Part shown: in pieces, positions 26,664-34,462 of the stretch
How the letters are laid out: each line of letters begins with the position of its first letter
How positions within the stretch are numbered: the stretch's first letter is position 1
IMG/VR virus record: IMGVR_UViG_3300007522_000023
Location: 1 to 59,332 of that record
Source of the DNA: a virus
Strand: one strand, 5' to 3'
Length of the DNA: 59,332 bases
Notes under the pieces: generated by a model
Databases searched by the model: none
Seen by the model: only the letters and a program-made list of their open reading frames with translations
Told to the model about the DNA's origin: nothing
Position numbers and translations under genes: made by a program

Positions 26664-26716
26664 ACCATGATGAATACTCCAAAATTAAATAACTGGATTT
26701 TTAAATTTTAAATATA

Positions 26717-27199
26717 ATGAAATTAATATCACACAGAGGAAATATTGTTGGGCCAAATCCAAGCCGTGAAAACAAACCATCTTACATTGATACAGCAATC
26801 TCAGCTGGTTTTGATGTGGAAGTAGACATCATATTCAATGATGGTAAATTCTATCTCGGTCATGACACACCAGACTATGAGGTCACAGAAAAATGGATAT
26901 CACTTAGAAAATATAAGTTATGGTTACACTGTAAAAATTTGGAAGCTGCAACTAGGTTGTGTGAATTAGGGGACTCCCACCAATTTTTCTGTCATTCTTC
27001 AGATTCTTATGTCTTATGTAGTAATGGTAAAACATGGGTTCATGATTTAAAACTTAATGTTTCTAAAACAACAACAATAATACCTCTTCTGAGTGATAAC
27101 GATATCATTAACTATAATGGGGCTATACCATATGCTATATGTACTGATTACATATCACTTGCTGAATATAGTTTAAAACAAAAAGGAATTTATAAATGA
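26717..27199 (+). CDS. Glycerophosphodiester phosphodiesterase (GDPD)-like protein
   Basis: 160 residues, shorter than usual GDPD enzymes (about 240). It has the catalytic start KLISHRGN, then NKPSYIDTAISAGFDVEVDI with the metal-binding acidic pair, KFYLGHDTPDYEV, and LWLHCKNLEAATRL. Family members hydrolyse glycerophosphodiesters; short versions occur in glycan clusters, where they may trim or transfer phosphodiester-linked groups (inference). It overlaps the tandem nucleotidyltransferase by four bases, suggesting joint action. Confidence 0.75.
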   Translation: MKLISHRGNIVGPNPSRENKPSYIDTAISAGFDVEVDIIFNDGKFYLGHDTPDYEVTEKWISLRKYKLWLHCKNLEAATRLCELGDSHQFFCHSSDSYVLCSNGKTWVHDLKLNVSKTTTIIPLLSDNDIINYNGAIPYAICTDYISLAEYSLKQKGIYK

Positions 27200-28758
27200 A
27201 TAACAAACCACAATTAATAATACCAATGTCTGGAATCGGTAAAAGATTTATTGATGCTGGGTATGATACACCAAAACCACTAATAGTTGTTGATGGGAAA
27301 CCAATAATTGAACACGTCGTAAATCTTTTCGGGAGACCTAATGATGTTATATTCGTTTGTAATGAAATTCACCTTAAAGAAACAAATATGATTGATATAC
27401 TTAAAAGAATATCACCTAATTGTAAAATTTATTCAGTTCCAAATGAAAATAGATGTGGACCAGTAGATGCAATTTCACAAATATTTGATAAAATAAATGA
27501 TGATAGAGAAGTAATTATTAGTTACTGTGATTACGGTACTGTTTGGGATTATGAATTATTCATAACAGAAACTAGAAATTCTAAATCTTACGGTGCTATA
27601 GCATGTTACACTGGTTTTCACCCTCACATGTTAGGTTCTGACAATTATGCCTTTGTTAAAGTCGAAGGAAATGTAGCTTCCGATATTCAAGAGAAAAAAC
27701 CATTCACTGATAATAAAATGAATGAACTTGCTTCTAACGGTACTTATTATTTTAAAAGCGGTAGTTTAGTTAAAAAGTATTTTAAATTATTAATAGATAA
27801 CAAAATGGACCTTAACGGTGAATACTATGTTAGTCTAGTTTATAAATTATTATTAAAAGATAAACTTTTAGTAACAACCTTCTTAATTGATAAGATGTTA
27901 CAATGGGGAACTCCGTATGATTTAGAAATATATAATGGCTGGTCTAGATATTTTACAAATATAAAAACTAAACAAGTAAAGGTAAGTAATCCAAAAGGCA
28001 CTACGTTAGTATTACCAATGGCTGGCAAGGGTAGTAGGTTTGAATCTGAAGGTTATAATCTACCAAAACCGATGTTAAATGTTGACGGGAAACCAATGAT
28101 AATCCAAGCGGTTAATTGTTTACCCTCATGTGATAATAACACCTTTATATGTTTAAATGACCACATAGAAAAATTTAAAATAGATGAGACGATAATTAAA
28201 TCATTTCCTAATGCTAAAATAGTTAGTATTGATAAAACGACTGAAGGTCAAGCTTGCACTTGTGAAATTGGAATTGAATCTAATAATATAGATTTAGATA
28301 ACCCAATATTAATATCTGCATGTGATAATGGCGTGTATTATGATTCAAAAAAATATTTAGAAATGGTAAATGATGAGAGTATAGATATCATAGTCTGGTC
28401 CTTTAGAAACAATCAAGCTAGTAAGACAAATCCGAATGCATATGCTTGGTTAAATGTTGATAAAGATGGTTTTATTAAACACGTTTCATGTAAAAAGTTT
28501 ATATATAACGACCCATTAACTACCCATGCAATAATTGGTACTATGTTTTTTAGACGTGGTAGTTATTTTAAAGATGGATTAAATAAGAATTATATTGAAA
28601 ACATTAGAACCAACGGTGAATTTTATGTCGATGATGTTTTGAATCAAAATATAAAGGATGGTTTAAAAATTAAAGTATTTGAGGTTGAGAACTATATCTG
28701 TTGGGGGACACCAAACGACTATAAAACTTATAATTATTGGGAAGAATTTTTCAAATAA
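27196..28758 (+). CDS. Tandem (two-domain) sugar nucleotidyltransferase
   Basis: 520 residues made of two complete NTP-transferase domains. Domain 1 (about 1-255) starts LIIPMSGIGKRFIDAGYDTP then KPLIVVDGKPIIEHVV, with metal-site SYCDYG at 109-114. Domain 2 (from about 268) starts LVLPMAGKGSRFESEGYNLP then KPMLNVDGKPMIIQAV, with SACDNG near 374-379. Both keep the G-x-G-x-R-F...P-K-P signature. Each also has a late WGTP(Y/N)D motif, so both could be active. Members couple a sugar phosphate or similar compound to NTP. Two such domains in one chain are unusual. It is the last enzyme of the main glycan run. Confidence 0.85.
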   Translation: MNNKPQLIIPMSGIGKRFIDAGYDTPKPLIVVDGKPIIEHVVNLFGRPNDVIFVCNEIHLKETNMIDILKRISPNCKIYSVPNENRCGPVDAISQIFDKINDDREVIISYCDYGTVWDYELFITETRNSKSYGAIACYTGFHPHMLGSDNYAFVKVEGNVASDIQEKKPFTDNKMNELASNGTYYFKSGSLVKKYFKLLIDNKMDLNGEYYVSLVYKLLLKDKLLVTTFLIDKMLQWGTPYDLEIYNGWSRYFTNIKTKQVKVSNPKGTTLVLPMAGKGSRFESEGYNLPKPMLNVDGKPMIIQAVNCLPSCDNNTFICLNDHIEKFKIDETIIKSFPNAKIVSIDKTTEGQACTCEIGIESNNIDLDNPILISACDNGVYYDSKKYLEMVNDESIDIIVWSFRNNQASKTNPNAYAWLNVDKDGFIKHVSCKKFIYNDPLTTHAIIGTMFFRRGSYFKDGLNKNYIENIRTNGEFYVDDVLNQNIKDGLKIKVFEVENYICWGTPNDYKTYNYWEEFFK

Positions 28759-28780
28759 AAACGATTTATTAAAACATTAA

Positions 28781-28796
28781 GATACTTATAATAAAA
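28781..28796 (+). promoter_or_regulatory. Late-promoter-like element (GATACTTATAATAAAA)
   Basis: Identical over 16 bases to the element at 34018 and one base different from the common GATATTTATAATAAAA form. It ends four bases before the phoH ATG. Confidence 0.55.
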
Positions 28797-28799
28797 GTT

Positions 28800-29669
28800 A
28801 TGACTAGAAAAGTTTCTCAAGTAAACAAACCATTAACTACTAGAAAACCTAGAGTTAAAAAGGATGAAAATGAAATTACATTTGAAAAAGGAAGTTCATT
28901 AGAACAAATTAAAATTGAGATTAAACATAAAAATGATACTCAAAAAAAATTAACTTCATCTATTAAATCAAATGATATAACCATATGTACTGGTCCAGCA
29001 GGTACTGGAAAAACGTACATTTCTTGCTTACAAGCACTTTATGATTTAAAAAATGATGATGATATTAAAAAGATTGTTTTGGTTAAATCTGTAACAACTT
29101 TAAAATCTGAAGAGATTGGTTTTTTAAAAGGAACTATGGAAGAAAAAATGGAACCTTTTATGTATTCTTTTACTGGTAATTTTGAAAAAATATTAGGTAA
29201 AGAACTATTTGCTAAACTTAAAGCTGAAAACTTTATTGAAATAATGCCAATAGCCTACCTTAGAGGCGTTAACATAGATAACGCAATAGTTATTATTGAT
29301 GAAGCACAAAATATCACCATTGACAATATTAGAACGATACTTACTCGTTTAGGTGAAAAATCTAAAATGGTATTTTTGGGTGATGTTAAACAAATTGACT
29401 CTAAAAATAAATACGATAGTGCTTTAAAGTTCTTAGTGGAAAGATTTAATAACATACCTAAAATAGGTGTTGTAGAATTCTTTAAAAGTGATATTGTAAG
29501 ACACCCAATGATTAAAATAATTGAAGAGGTTTTTGATAAATTTGAAGAAGAAAATGAAATTAGCAAAAAAACTTCAGAAAAAAAACAATTATTAATAGAG
29601 AATAAAAGACCTATTAATCAAGAAAAAGACAAATCAATTATCGGTAGACTTATAAGGTTTTTTAATTAA
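28800..29669 (+). CDS. phoH: PhoH-family P-loop ATPase
   Basis: 289 residues. Walker A is GPAGTGKT (65-72) and Walker B is IVIIDEAQN (163-171), with the PhoH-specific KSVTTLKSEEIGFLKGTMEEK between them and MVFLGDVKQID after. PhoH proteins are RNA-linked ATPases common in marine and T4-like phages; their job in infection is unresolved. A basic N-terminal tail (first 25 residues) and a charged C-terminal tail flank the core. It has its own promoter-like element and a hairpin downstream, so it is probably monocistronic. Confidence 0.95.
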   Translation: MTRKVSQVNKPLTTRKPRVKKDENEITFEKGSSLEQIKIEIKHKNDTQKKLTSSIKSNDITICTGPAGTGKTYISCLQALYDLKNDDDIKKIVLVKSVTTLKSEEIGFLKGTMEEKMEPFMYSFTGNFEKILGKELFAKLKAENFIEIMPIAYLRGVNIDNAIVIIDEAQNITIDNIRTILTRLGEKSKMVFLGDVKQIDSKNKYDSALKFLVERFNNIPKIGVVEFFKSDIVRHPMIKIIEEVFDKFEEENEISKKTSEKKQLLIENKRPINQEKDKSIIGRLIRFFN

Positions 29670-29684
29670 TTTGTCATCCATGTG

Positions 29685-29706
29685 ATTAGTCGCCTCACTG
29701 ACTAAT
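29685..29706 (+). terminator. Hairpin terminator candidate after phoH
   Basis: Perfect 7-bp stem ATTAGTC / GACTAAT with an 8-base loop, followed by an AT-rich stretch (TTAATCTTTAAT) rather than a pure T run. The remaining 170 bases up to the next gene hold no ORF or clear promoter motif. Confidence 0.55.
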
Positions 29707-29875
29707 TTAATCTTTAATAATTTTCGATACAAAATGTTTGTGATAAATGTAAGCTATTATCATAAAGTTTCTGACACAATTAAAAAATAATTTTATTTAC
29801 TATGTACTATTTGCAATAATCAAATATAATTGTTGATATAACACTAAGAATAAAGAATAAAAAAAAATAAAAATT

Positions 29876-30484
29876 ATGTCTCGTATCGGAATATGTATAA
29901 ATGAGGTATTAAGAGATTTTATTAGTCAGTTAGCCTACACATATGAAAAGTATGTCGATAATATCGATATAACTGAAAAAGATGTAACTAACTATAATTT
30001 AATCGAATTCTTTAAATTTGATAATATCAACAAATTTAATTCGTTTCTATATTTAGAGGCACCTCTAGAAATATTTGGTCATGCCGACCAAATGTCGGAT
30101 GGTTTAATGAACCATTTTAATAACTTTTTAACCAACATCAAAGACGATGAAGAACATGAAATTATTCTTACTAGTCTTGAGATTGAAAAAAGTATCCCAT
30201 CAACACTATTCTTCTTATCTAAAACTGGTTGTAGAGCTGACAATATTAAATTTGTTAGTAAATATGAACAAGAATGGGATGGTATTGATGTATTAATAAG
30301 TGCTAATCCAAGAGCTTTAGAATGTAAACCAAAAGGTAAAATAAGCGTTAAGGTAAAGGCATCTTACAATAAAGATGTATCTGCGGACTATGAGATAGAA
30401 TCAATATTGGATTTTATAAATGATGAAGATTTAAGAAATAGAATCTTAAATACCAAAATAACAACTTACGAAGAAATAAATTAA
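29876..30484 (+). CDS. Hypothetical protein upstream of the sigma-factor operon
   Basis: 202 residues, not recognised. The N-terminal half is helical and acidic (INEVLRDFISQLAYTYEKYV). The second half is alpha/beta: EIILTSLEIEKSIPSTLFFL, SKTGCRADNIKFV, WDGIDVLISANPRALECKP. That order (strand, STLFFLSK, D-N-I-x-F-V, G-I-D-V-L-I-S-A-N-P) resembles a compact Rossmann-like or HAD-like fold without the catalytic Asp. It starts a run of genes that ends with the late sigma factor. Confidence 0.65.
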   Translation: MSRIGICINEVLRDFISQLAYTYEKYVDNIDITEKDVTNYNLIEFFKFDNINKFNSFLYLEAPLEIFGHADQMSDGLMNHFNNFLTNIKDDEEHEIILTSLEIEKSIPSTLFFLSKTGCRADNIKFVSKYEQEWDGIDVLISANPRALECKPKGKISVKVKASYNKDVSADYEIESILDFINDEDLRNRILNTKITTYEEIN

Positions 30485-30485
30485 A

Positions 30486-30848
30486 ATGATAGAATTTGGT
30501 GGAAATATTTATTATATAGATATTAGTGCAATTGAAAACATAGTTAAACCATCAGGGCTTGACCCAAGTGATTTAATTACTGATACAGAAACAAAAACAA
30601 TATTAGACAGTACCGACATCAAAACTAGTACTGAGATAATTCAAGTTACTAGAGAAAGAGGTCGTGAAATGGATGCTGCTAAATATGATATCGTAAGATT
30701 GATGTTAGACGTATTAATGGATGGTAATAACGAAAACGAAGATGATTCATTGGGTCTCGATAGAGCATTAGATAAAACATCCTTACCATTCAAAATAGCA
30801 TTTAACTCATTAATAAAATATGGTATACTAAAAGAAGTAGAAGATTAG
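30486..30848 (+). CDS. Hypothetical protein
   Basis: 120 residues, not recognised. A short beta start (MIEFGGNIYYIDISAIENIV) is followed by an acidic Thr/Asp-rich middle and a helical region (AAKYDIVRLMLDVLMDG, PFKIAFNSLIKYGIL). It has no Cys and no membrane segment. One base separates it from the upstream stop. It uses a TAG stop, which supports the standard genetic code. Confidence 0.65.
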   Translation: MIEFGGNIYYIDISAIENIVKPSGLDPSDLITDTETKTILDSTDIKTSTEIIQVTRERGREMDAAKYDIVRLMLDVLMDGNNENEDDSLGLDRALDKTSLPFKIAFNSLIKYGILKEVED

Positions 30849-30894
30849 ACCCACACTGAAAATAACAAAATAATAAAAATAAAATAAAAATAAA

Positions 30895-32043
30895 ATGGAA
30901 GACAAAACAAAAATTCAAGAACAAATTAGTGAGGTAAAATCTATTATCGATAAATTAGATAAAAAAGATTTTACAATGTATTTTTTTACATTAGACACAA
31001 AGGGTAACCCAAGTGCTGGTATTGCAAATATATATGAACATGTTAAAACATTAAATGAATTAGGCTTTAAAGCTGTTATTCTTCATGAAAAAAATGACTA
31101 TAAATTTGAAATTGACCAAGATGGTCAAGGTCTTTCAGATTGGTTAGGTGCTGAATATTCTGCATTACCACACATTTCAATTGAGAGTCAAGAATTAAAG
31201 GTTGGGCCATCTGACTTTATTATTATTCCAGAGATTTTCTCAAACATAATGGACCAAGTCAAAGGATTTCCTTGTAAGAAAATAGTTTTTTCACAAAACT
31301 ACGATTATTTACTAGAATTATTAAATCTTGGTAAACGTTGGAATGTTGATTATGGATTTAATGATGTAATTACGACTAGTATTAAACAAGCGAATTACGT
31401 TAAATCATTATTCCCTTCTATCAATACTCATGTAATTCCAGTATCGATACCTTCTTATTTTGTAGAAAGTGAGAAACCTAAAGTTCCAATTATTTCTATT
31501 GTTACTAGAAATCAAGGTGATTCTGCTAAAATTGTGAAATCTTTCTGTTTACAATATCCAATTTATAAATGGGTTACTTTTAGAGAATTAAGAGGCTTAC
31601 CAAGAAAAGAATTTGCCACTGAATTAGGCAAGTCTTGTTTAGCTGTTTGGATTGATGACCAATCTGGTTTTGGTACCTTCCCATTAGAAGCTATGGAGTG
31701 CAATACACCAATTATCGGTAAAATCCCTAACATGGTACCAGAATGGATGGAATCAAAAGACGAAGCTGGTAATTCAGTTATTAAAAACAATGGTATTTGG
31801 ACAAACACAACATTAAATATCCCAGAATTAATCGCAACATATTTAAAAGTATGGTTCGAAGATTCTTTACCAGAAAATTTATTAACTTCTATGAAAGAAA
31901 GTACTGGTAAGTATACTTTAGAAAACCAAAAAACAGTCTTAAGCTCAGTTTACACTAACATTCAAGAAAATAGAATTAACGAATTAAAAATAACACTAGA
32001 ACGTTTAGAAGAATCTTTAATAGAAACAACTAACGCTCAATAA
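30895..32043 (+). CDS. GT-B glycosyltransferase
   Basis: 382 residues. MYFFTLDTKGNPSAGIANIY at about 24-43 is the first strand and loop of a GT-B fold; a helical leader precedes it. KIVFSQNYDYLLELL and DVITTSIKQANYVKSLFP finish the first half. The second half has PIISIVTRNQGDSAKIVKSF and SGFGTFPLEAMECNTPIIGKIP, a clear GT4-type E-x-x-E-C-x-T-P-I-I-G donor-binding segment. The C-terminus is a coiled coil (LKITLERLEESLIE). An A-rich TAAAA leader precedes the ATG, the usual AT-rich arrangement here. It pairs with the GT2 gene directly downstream. Confidence 0.8.
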   Translation: MEDKTKIQEQISEVKSIIDKLDKKDFTMYFFTLDTKGNPSAGIANIYEHVKTLNELGFKAVILHEKNDYKFEIDQDGQGLSDWLGAEYSALPHISIESQELKVGPSDFIIIPEIFSNIMDQVKGFPCKKIVFSQNYDYLLELLNLGKRWNVDYGFNDVITTSIKQANYVKSLFPSINTHVIPVSIPSYFVESEKPKVPIISIVTRNQGDSAKIVKSFCLQYPIYKWVTFRELRGLPRKEFATELGKSCLAVWIDDQSGFGTFPLEAMECNTPIIGKIPNMVPEWMESKDEAGNSVIKNNGIWTNTTLNIPELIATYLKVWFEDSLPENLLTSMKESTGKYTLENQKTVLSSVYTNIQENRINELKITLERLEESLIETTNAQ

Positions 32044-32055
32044 AAAATAAAAAAT

Positions 32056-32853
32056 ATGGAAAAGACAAATATATCGGTAATTTTACCAATTCATGAATTG
32101 AATGACGAAACTAAAAAATATTTAGATAACGCTATCGAAAGTGTTATTGCTCAAACAGCAAGACCAGATGAATTGGTAATTGTTGCACCTAAAGGAAGCG
32201 ATGTAGTTACATACTTAAAAACTTTAGAATATGGTGATTATAAAAAATCTGTGGTTATTGCTGAAAATGATGGACTTACAGATTTTGCATCACAGATTAA
32301 TTATGGTGTTAGCGTTGCTAAAACTGAATGGTTTTCAGTATTGGAGCTAGATGATGAATACGCTAGTATTTGGTTTAAAAATGCTATTAAATATAGAGAA
32401 GCACATCAAAATGTTGATTTATTTTTACCAATAATCGTAGATGTTGATGCTGATGGTCAATTTATTGGATTTAGCAATGAAGCTGTATGGGCACAAAGTT
32501 TTTCAGATGAATTAGGTATTTTAGATTTAAATGCATTACTAGCTTATCAAAACTTTAATATTGATGGAATGGTTATTAAAAAAGAAGTTTTTGAAAGTTT
32601 AGGTGGTATTAAAGCTGGTATTAAATTAATGTTTAATTACGAATTCTTATTACGTATGACGTTTAAAGATGTTAGAGTAATGATTATACCTCGCTTTGGA
32701 TATAAACATTTAAACCTTCGTGAAGGGTCTTTATTCCACTCATATAAAGAACAGATTGACCCAGTTGAGGCAAGATGGTGGCTAGCTCAAGCTAAAAAAG
32801 AATATTACCATACAAAAGATAGAGGGATAACATATGACACACTGAATGCATAA
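32056..32853 (+). CDS. GT2-family glycosyltransferase
   Basis: 265 residues. NISVILPIHELNDETKKYLD starts the GT-A fold with ESVIAQTARPDELVIV (the usual Q-x-x-x-P-D-E-L strand). LELDDEYAS (LDDE at 98-101) is the metal-binding motif. FNIDGMVIKKEVFESLGGI and FNYEFLLRMTF belong to the acceptor side. It ends directly before the late sigma-factor gene (TAAATG), so late gene control and this glycosyltransferase are on one transcript. Confidence 0.85.
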   Translation: MEKTNISVILPIHELNDETKKYLDNAIESVIAQTARPDELVIVAPKGSDVVTYLKTLEYGDYKKSVVIAENDGLTDFASQINYGVSVAKTEWFSVLELDDEYASIWFKNAIKYREAHQNVDLFLPIIVDVDADGQFIGFSNEAVWAQSFSDELGILDLNALLAYQNFNIDGMVIKKEVFESLGGIKAGIKLMFNYEFLLRMTFKDVRVMIIPRFGYKHLNLREGSLFHSYKEQIDPVEARWWLAQAKKEYYHTKDRGITYDTLNA

Positions 32854-33810
32854 ATGGTTATTAAACGAGGACGAAAAAGAAAAAACGACATGTATTTTGG
32901 TCCAGACGAAGAAGCTGCCGTTGTTAAATTTTTAGAATTCAGAGAGATACATATAATTGATTTTGTTAAGGGTCTACCCTTAACAATAAAACATAATTTA
33001 GGTAAAGAAATAAGTATTGATGCATCATATGTTATACCAAACTTAAATGCGTATAGTACTGATAATAAATTAATTGAGATATATGTACCCTTAGATATTA
33101 AAGATTATAAGGAAAACAGTGTTACTATAACACCAGACGAAACTGTGTCTGGTGCTACGGTGATAGTTATTGACACCATCAATAGAGATTTAATATTTAC
33201 TAAATGGTTAAATGCGCCAATAGCTAAAATGATTGAATCGATAATAAGGAAGTATAAGTTATATAGAAAAGGTTTTACTTTTGAAGAGTTACATATAGAT
33301 ACCTACTCATTTTTGATGACAAAGGTACATAAATTTGAGCCTGGTAGAAATAAAAAAGCTTACTCATACTTTGGAACAATATCTAAAAATTATATTTTAG
33401 GATTATTAATAAAGGATGATAAATACATTAATCAAACAGCATCTTATGAAGACGTAGCTTCTAACATTCAAGGAAGGAAAGATTTAACGTATCATATAGA
33501 CAATTATGATGACACTATGGAAGACTTTATTAAAAAGTTATTAGATGGCATTAAAGATGAGTTAAATGATGATGATTTACCAGCTAAAAAGAAACTTAAT
33601 GAAAATGAAAGAAAAATAGGTTACGTTTTACTTGAGATTCTAGAAAATTGGGAAACTGCTTTTGAATCCATGAGTGGTGGGTCAAAATATAATAAGAATT
33701 CTGTTTTAGAAACAATTAGAAATTATACTAATTTGTCAACTAAAGATATTAGGATTGCAATGAAACGTTTTAAATGTCTTTATGATTTACTAAAATTGGA
33801 TGATTTATAG
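32854..33810 (+). CDS. Late-transcription sigma factor (T4 gp55-like) with an internal insertion
   Basis: 318 residues. The pieces match the gp55-type sigma factors of large T4-like phages: MYFGPDEEAAVVKFLE (13-28), then NRDLIFTKWLNAPIAKMIES (110-129), IIRKYKLYRKGFTFEELHID, VHKFEPGRNKKAYSYFGTIS (158-177, region-2-like core), and NSVLETIRNYTNLSTKDIRI (282-301) near the end. Between the first two pieces, residues about 30-108 form a beta-rich insert (TIKHNLGKEISIDAS ... NSVTITPDETVSGATVIVID) that I do not expect in the family; its pattern recalls small beta-sandwich domains of fibre proteins. The factor should direct host RNA polymerase to phage late promoters, plausibly the GATATTTATAATAAAA element. 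A TAG stop ends the gene. Confidence 0.8.
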   Translation: MVIKRGRKRKNDMYFGPDEEAAVVKFLEFREIHIIDFVKGLPLTIKHNLGKEISIDASYVIPNLNAYSTDNKLIEIYVPLDIKDYKENSVTITPDETVSGATVIVIDTINRDLIFTKWLNAPIAKMIESIIRKYKLYRKGFTFEELHIDTYSFLMTKVHKFEPGRNKKAYSYFGTISKNYILGLLIKDDKYINQTASYEDVASNIQGRKDLTYHIDNYDDTMEDFIKKLLDGIKDELNDDDLPAKKKLNENERKIGYVLLEILENWETAFESMSGGSKYNKNSVLETIRNYTNLSTKDIRIAMKRFKCLYDLLKLDDL

Positions 33811-34061
33811 TGAAAACCTTGACTCAAGGCATTTATGGTAAAACAATATTTATACATGCTTACAAATAAGATGTGAAAGTAAACAATATGAAATCATTAT
33901 AAAAAATATATATTAAATGTAATAAGTACAAAGTGTTTTCAGAGTTTACTAAGACTAAAACATGAATCAGTAGTTATATAAATATTTATAAAATATGTAA
34001 TAATTTGAATAAAACCAGATACTTATAATAAAATAAATAACATAACTTAAACGTAAATAAA
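33811..34061 (+). other. 251-base non-coding region with hairpin and promoter-like elements
   Basis: No ORF longer than a few codons on either strand. It begins with a small hairpin CCTTG-ACT-CAAGG (33817-33829), a weak terminator candidate for the sigma operon. ATATTTATACATGC at 33846-33859 is shared exactly with 38945-38958 and looks like a promoter pointing right, about 200 bases before any start codon. AAATATTTATAAAATATG around 33980 is a third match. The promoter at 34018 for the next operon lies downstream of them all, so a separate untranslated RNA is possible. Confidence 0.45.
34018..34033 (+). promoter_or_regulatory. Late-promoter-like element for the baseplate operon
   Basis: GATACTTATAATAAAA, identical to the element before phoH, 28 bases upstream of the first gene of the tail/baseplate run. 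The leader is A-rich (AAACGTAAATAAA before ATG). Confidence 0.6.
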
Positions 34062-34448
34062 ATGCCGAGAAAAAAGAAACAAGAGATAGTGATTAATAAC
34101 AATGATTCACTGTCTGGTCTTATGCAAGAAACTTATAATGATGCTTGTTTACAAATTAATGATGCTCAGAAGACCATCAACGAAATGACTTCAAGCGCCA
34201 CACCAACGGATATTGATGACATAACTAAGATTGCCAAAGAAAAAGGTAATCTATTAAAAGTTAAAGATTCAGCGATTAGAATTAAATTGGAACTTGCTAA
34301 ACTACAAAGCGATATTATTAAAAATCGTGGTGATGTTGAAACAACAGTTAATGAGCGAAGTCAAGGTTTAGCATCTTTTGATGATTTTAAAACAATCAGA
34401 GAAATGCTTAAAAAGAATGGAGCTGAACCAAATAACGAAACGGAATAA
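34062..34448 (+). CDS. Hypothetical helical protein at the head of the baseplate operon
   Basis: 128 residues, not recognised. A basic start (PRKKKQEIVINN) is followed by long helices (LMQETYNDACLQINDAQKTI; ITKIAKEKGNLLKVKDSAIR) predicted to form coiled coils, and a C-terminal FDDFKTIREMLKKNG. Small helical proteins in this position in T4-like phages include terminase small subunits and neck proteins, but nothing here decides between them. It is 14 bases from the next gene. Confidence 0.6.
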   Translation: MPRKKKQEIVINNNDSLSGLMQETYNDACLQINDAQKTINEMTSSATPTDIDDITKIAKEKGNLLKVKDSAIRIKLELAKLQSDIIKNRGDVETTVNERSQGLASFDDFKTIREMLKKNGAEPNNETE

Positions 34449-34462
34449 TAAAACAAAGTTAT

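Noticed and set aside
30486-33810. Recoded TAG stop as in Lak-type megaphages
   Set aside because: TAG ends the genes at 30848 and 33810 at sensible protein lengths with new genes or gaps directly after; the standard code fits throughout.
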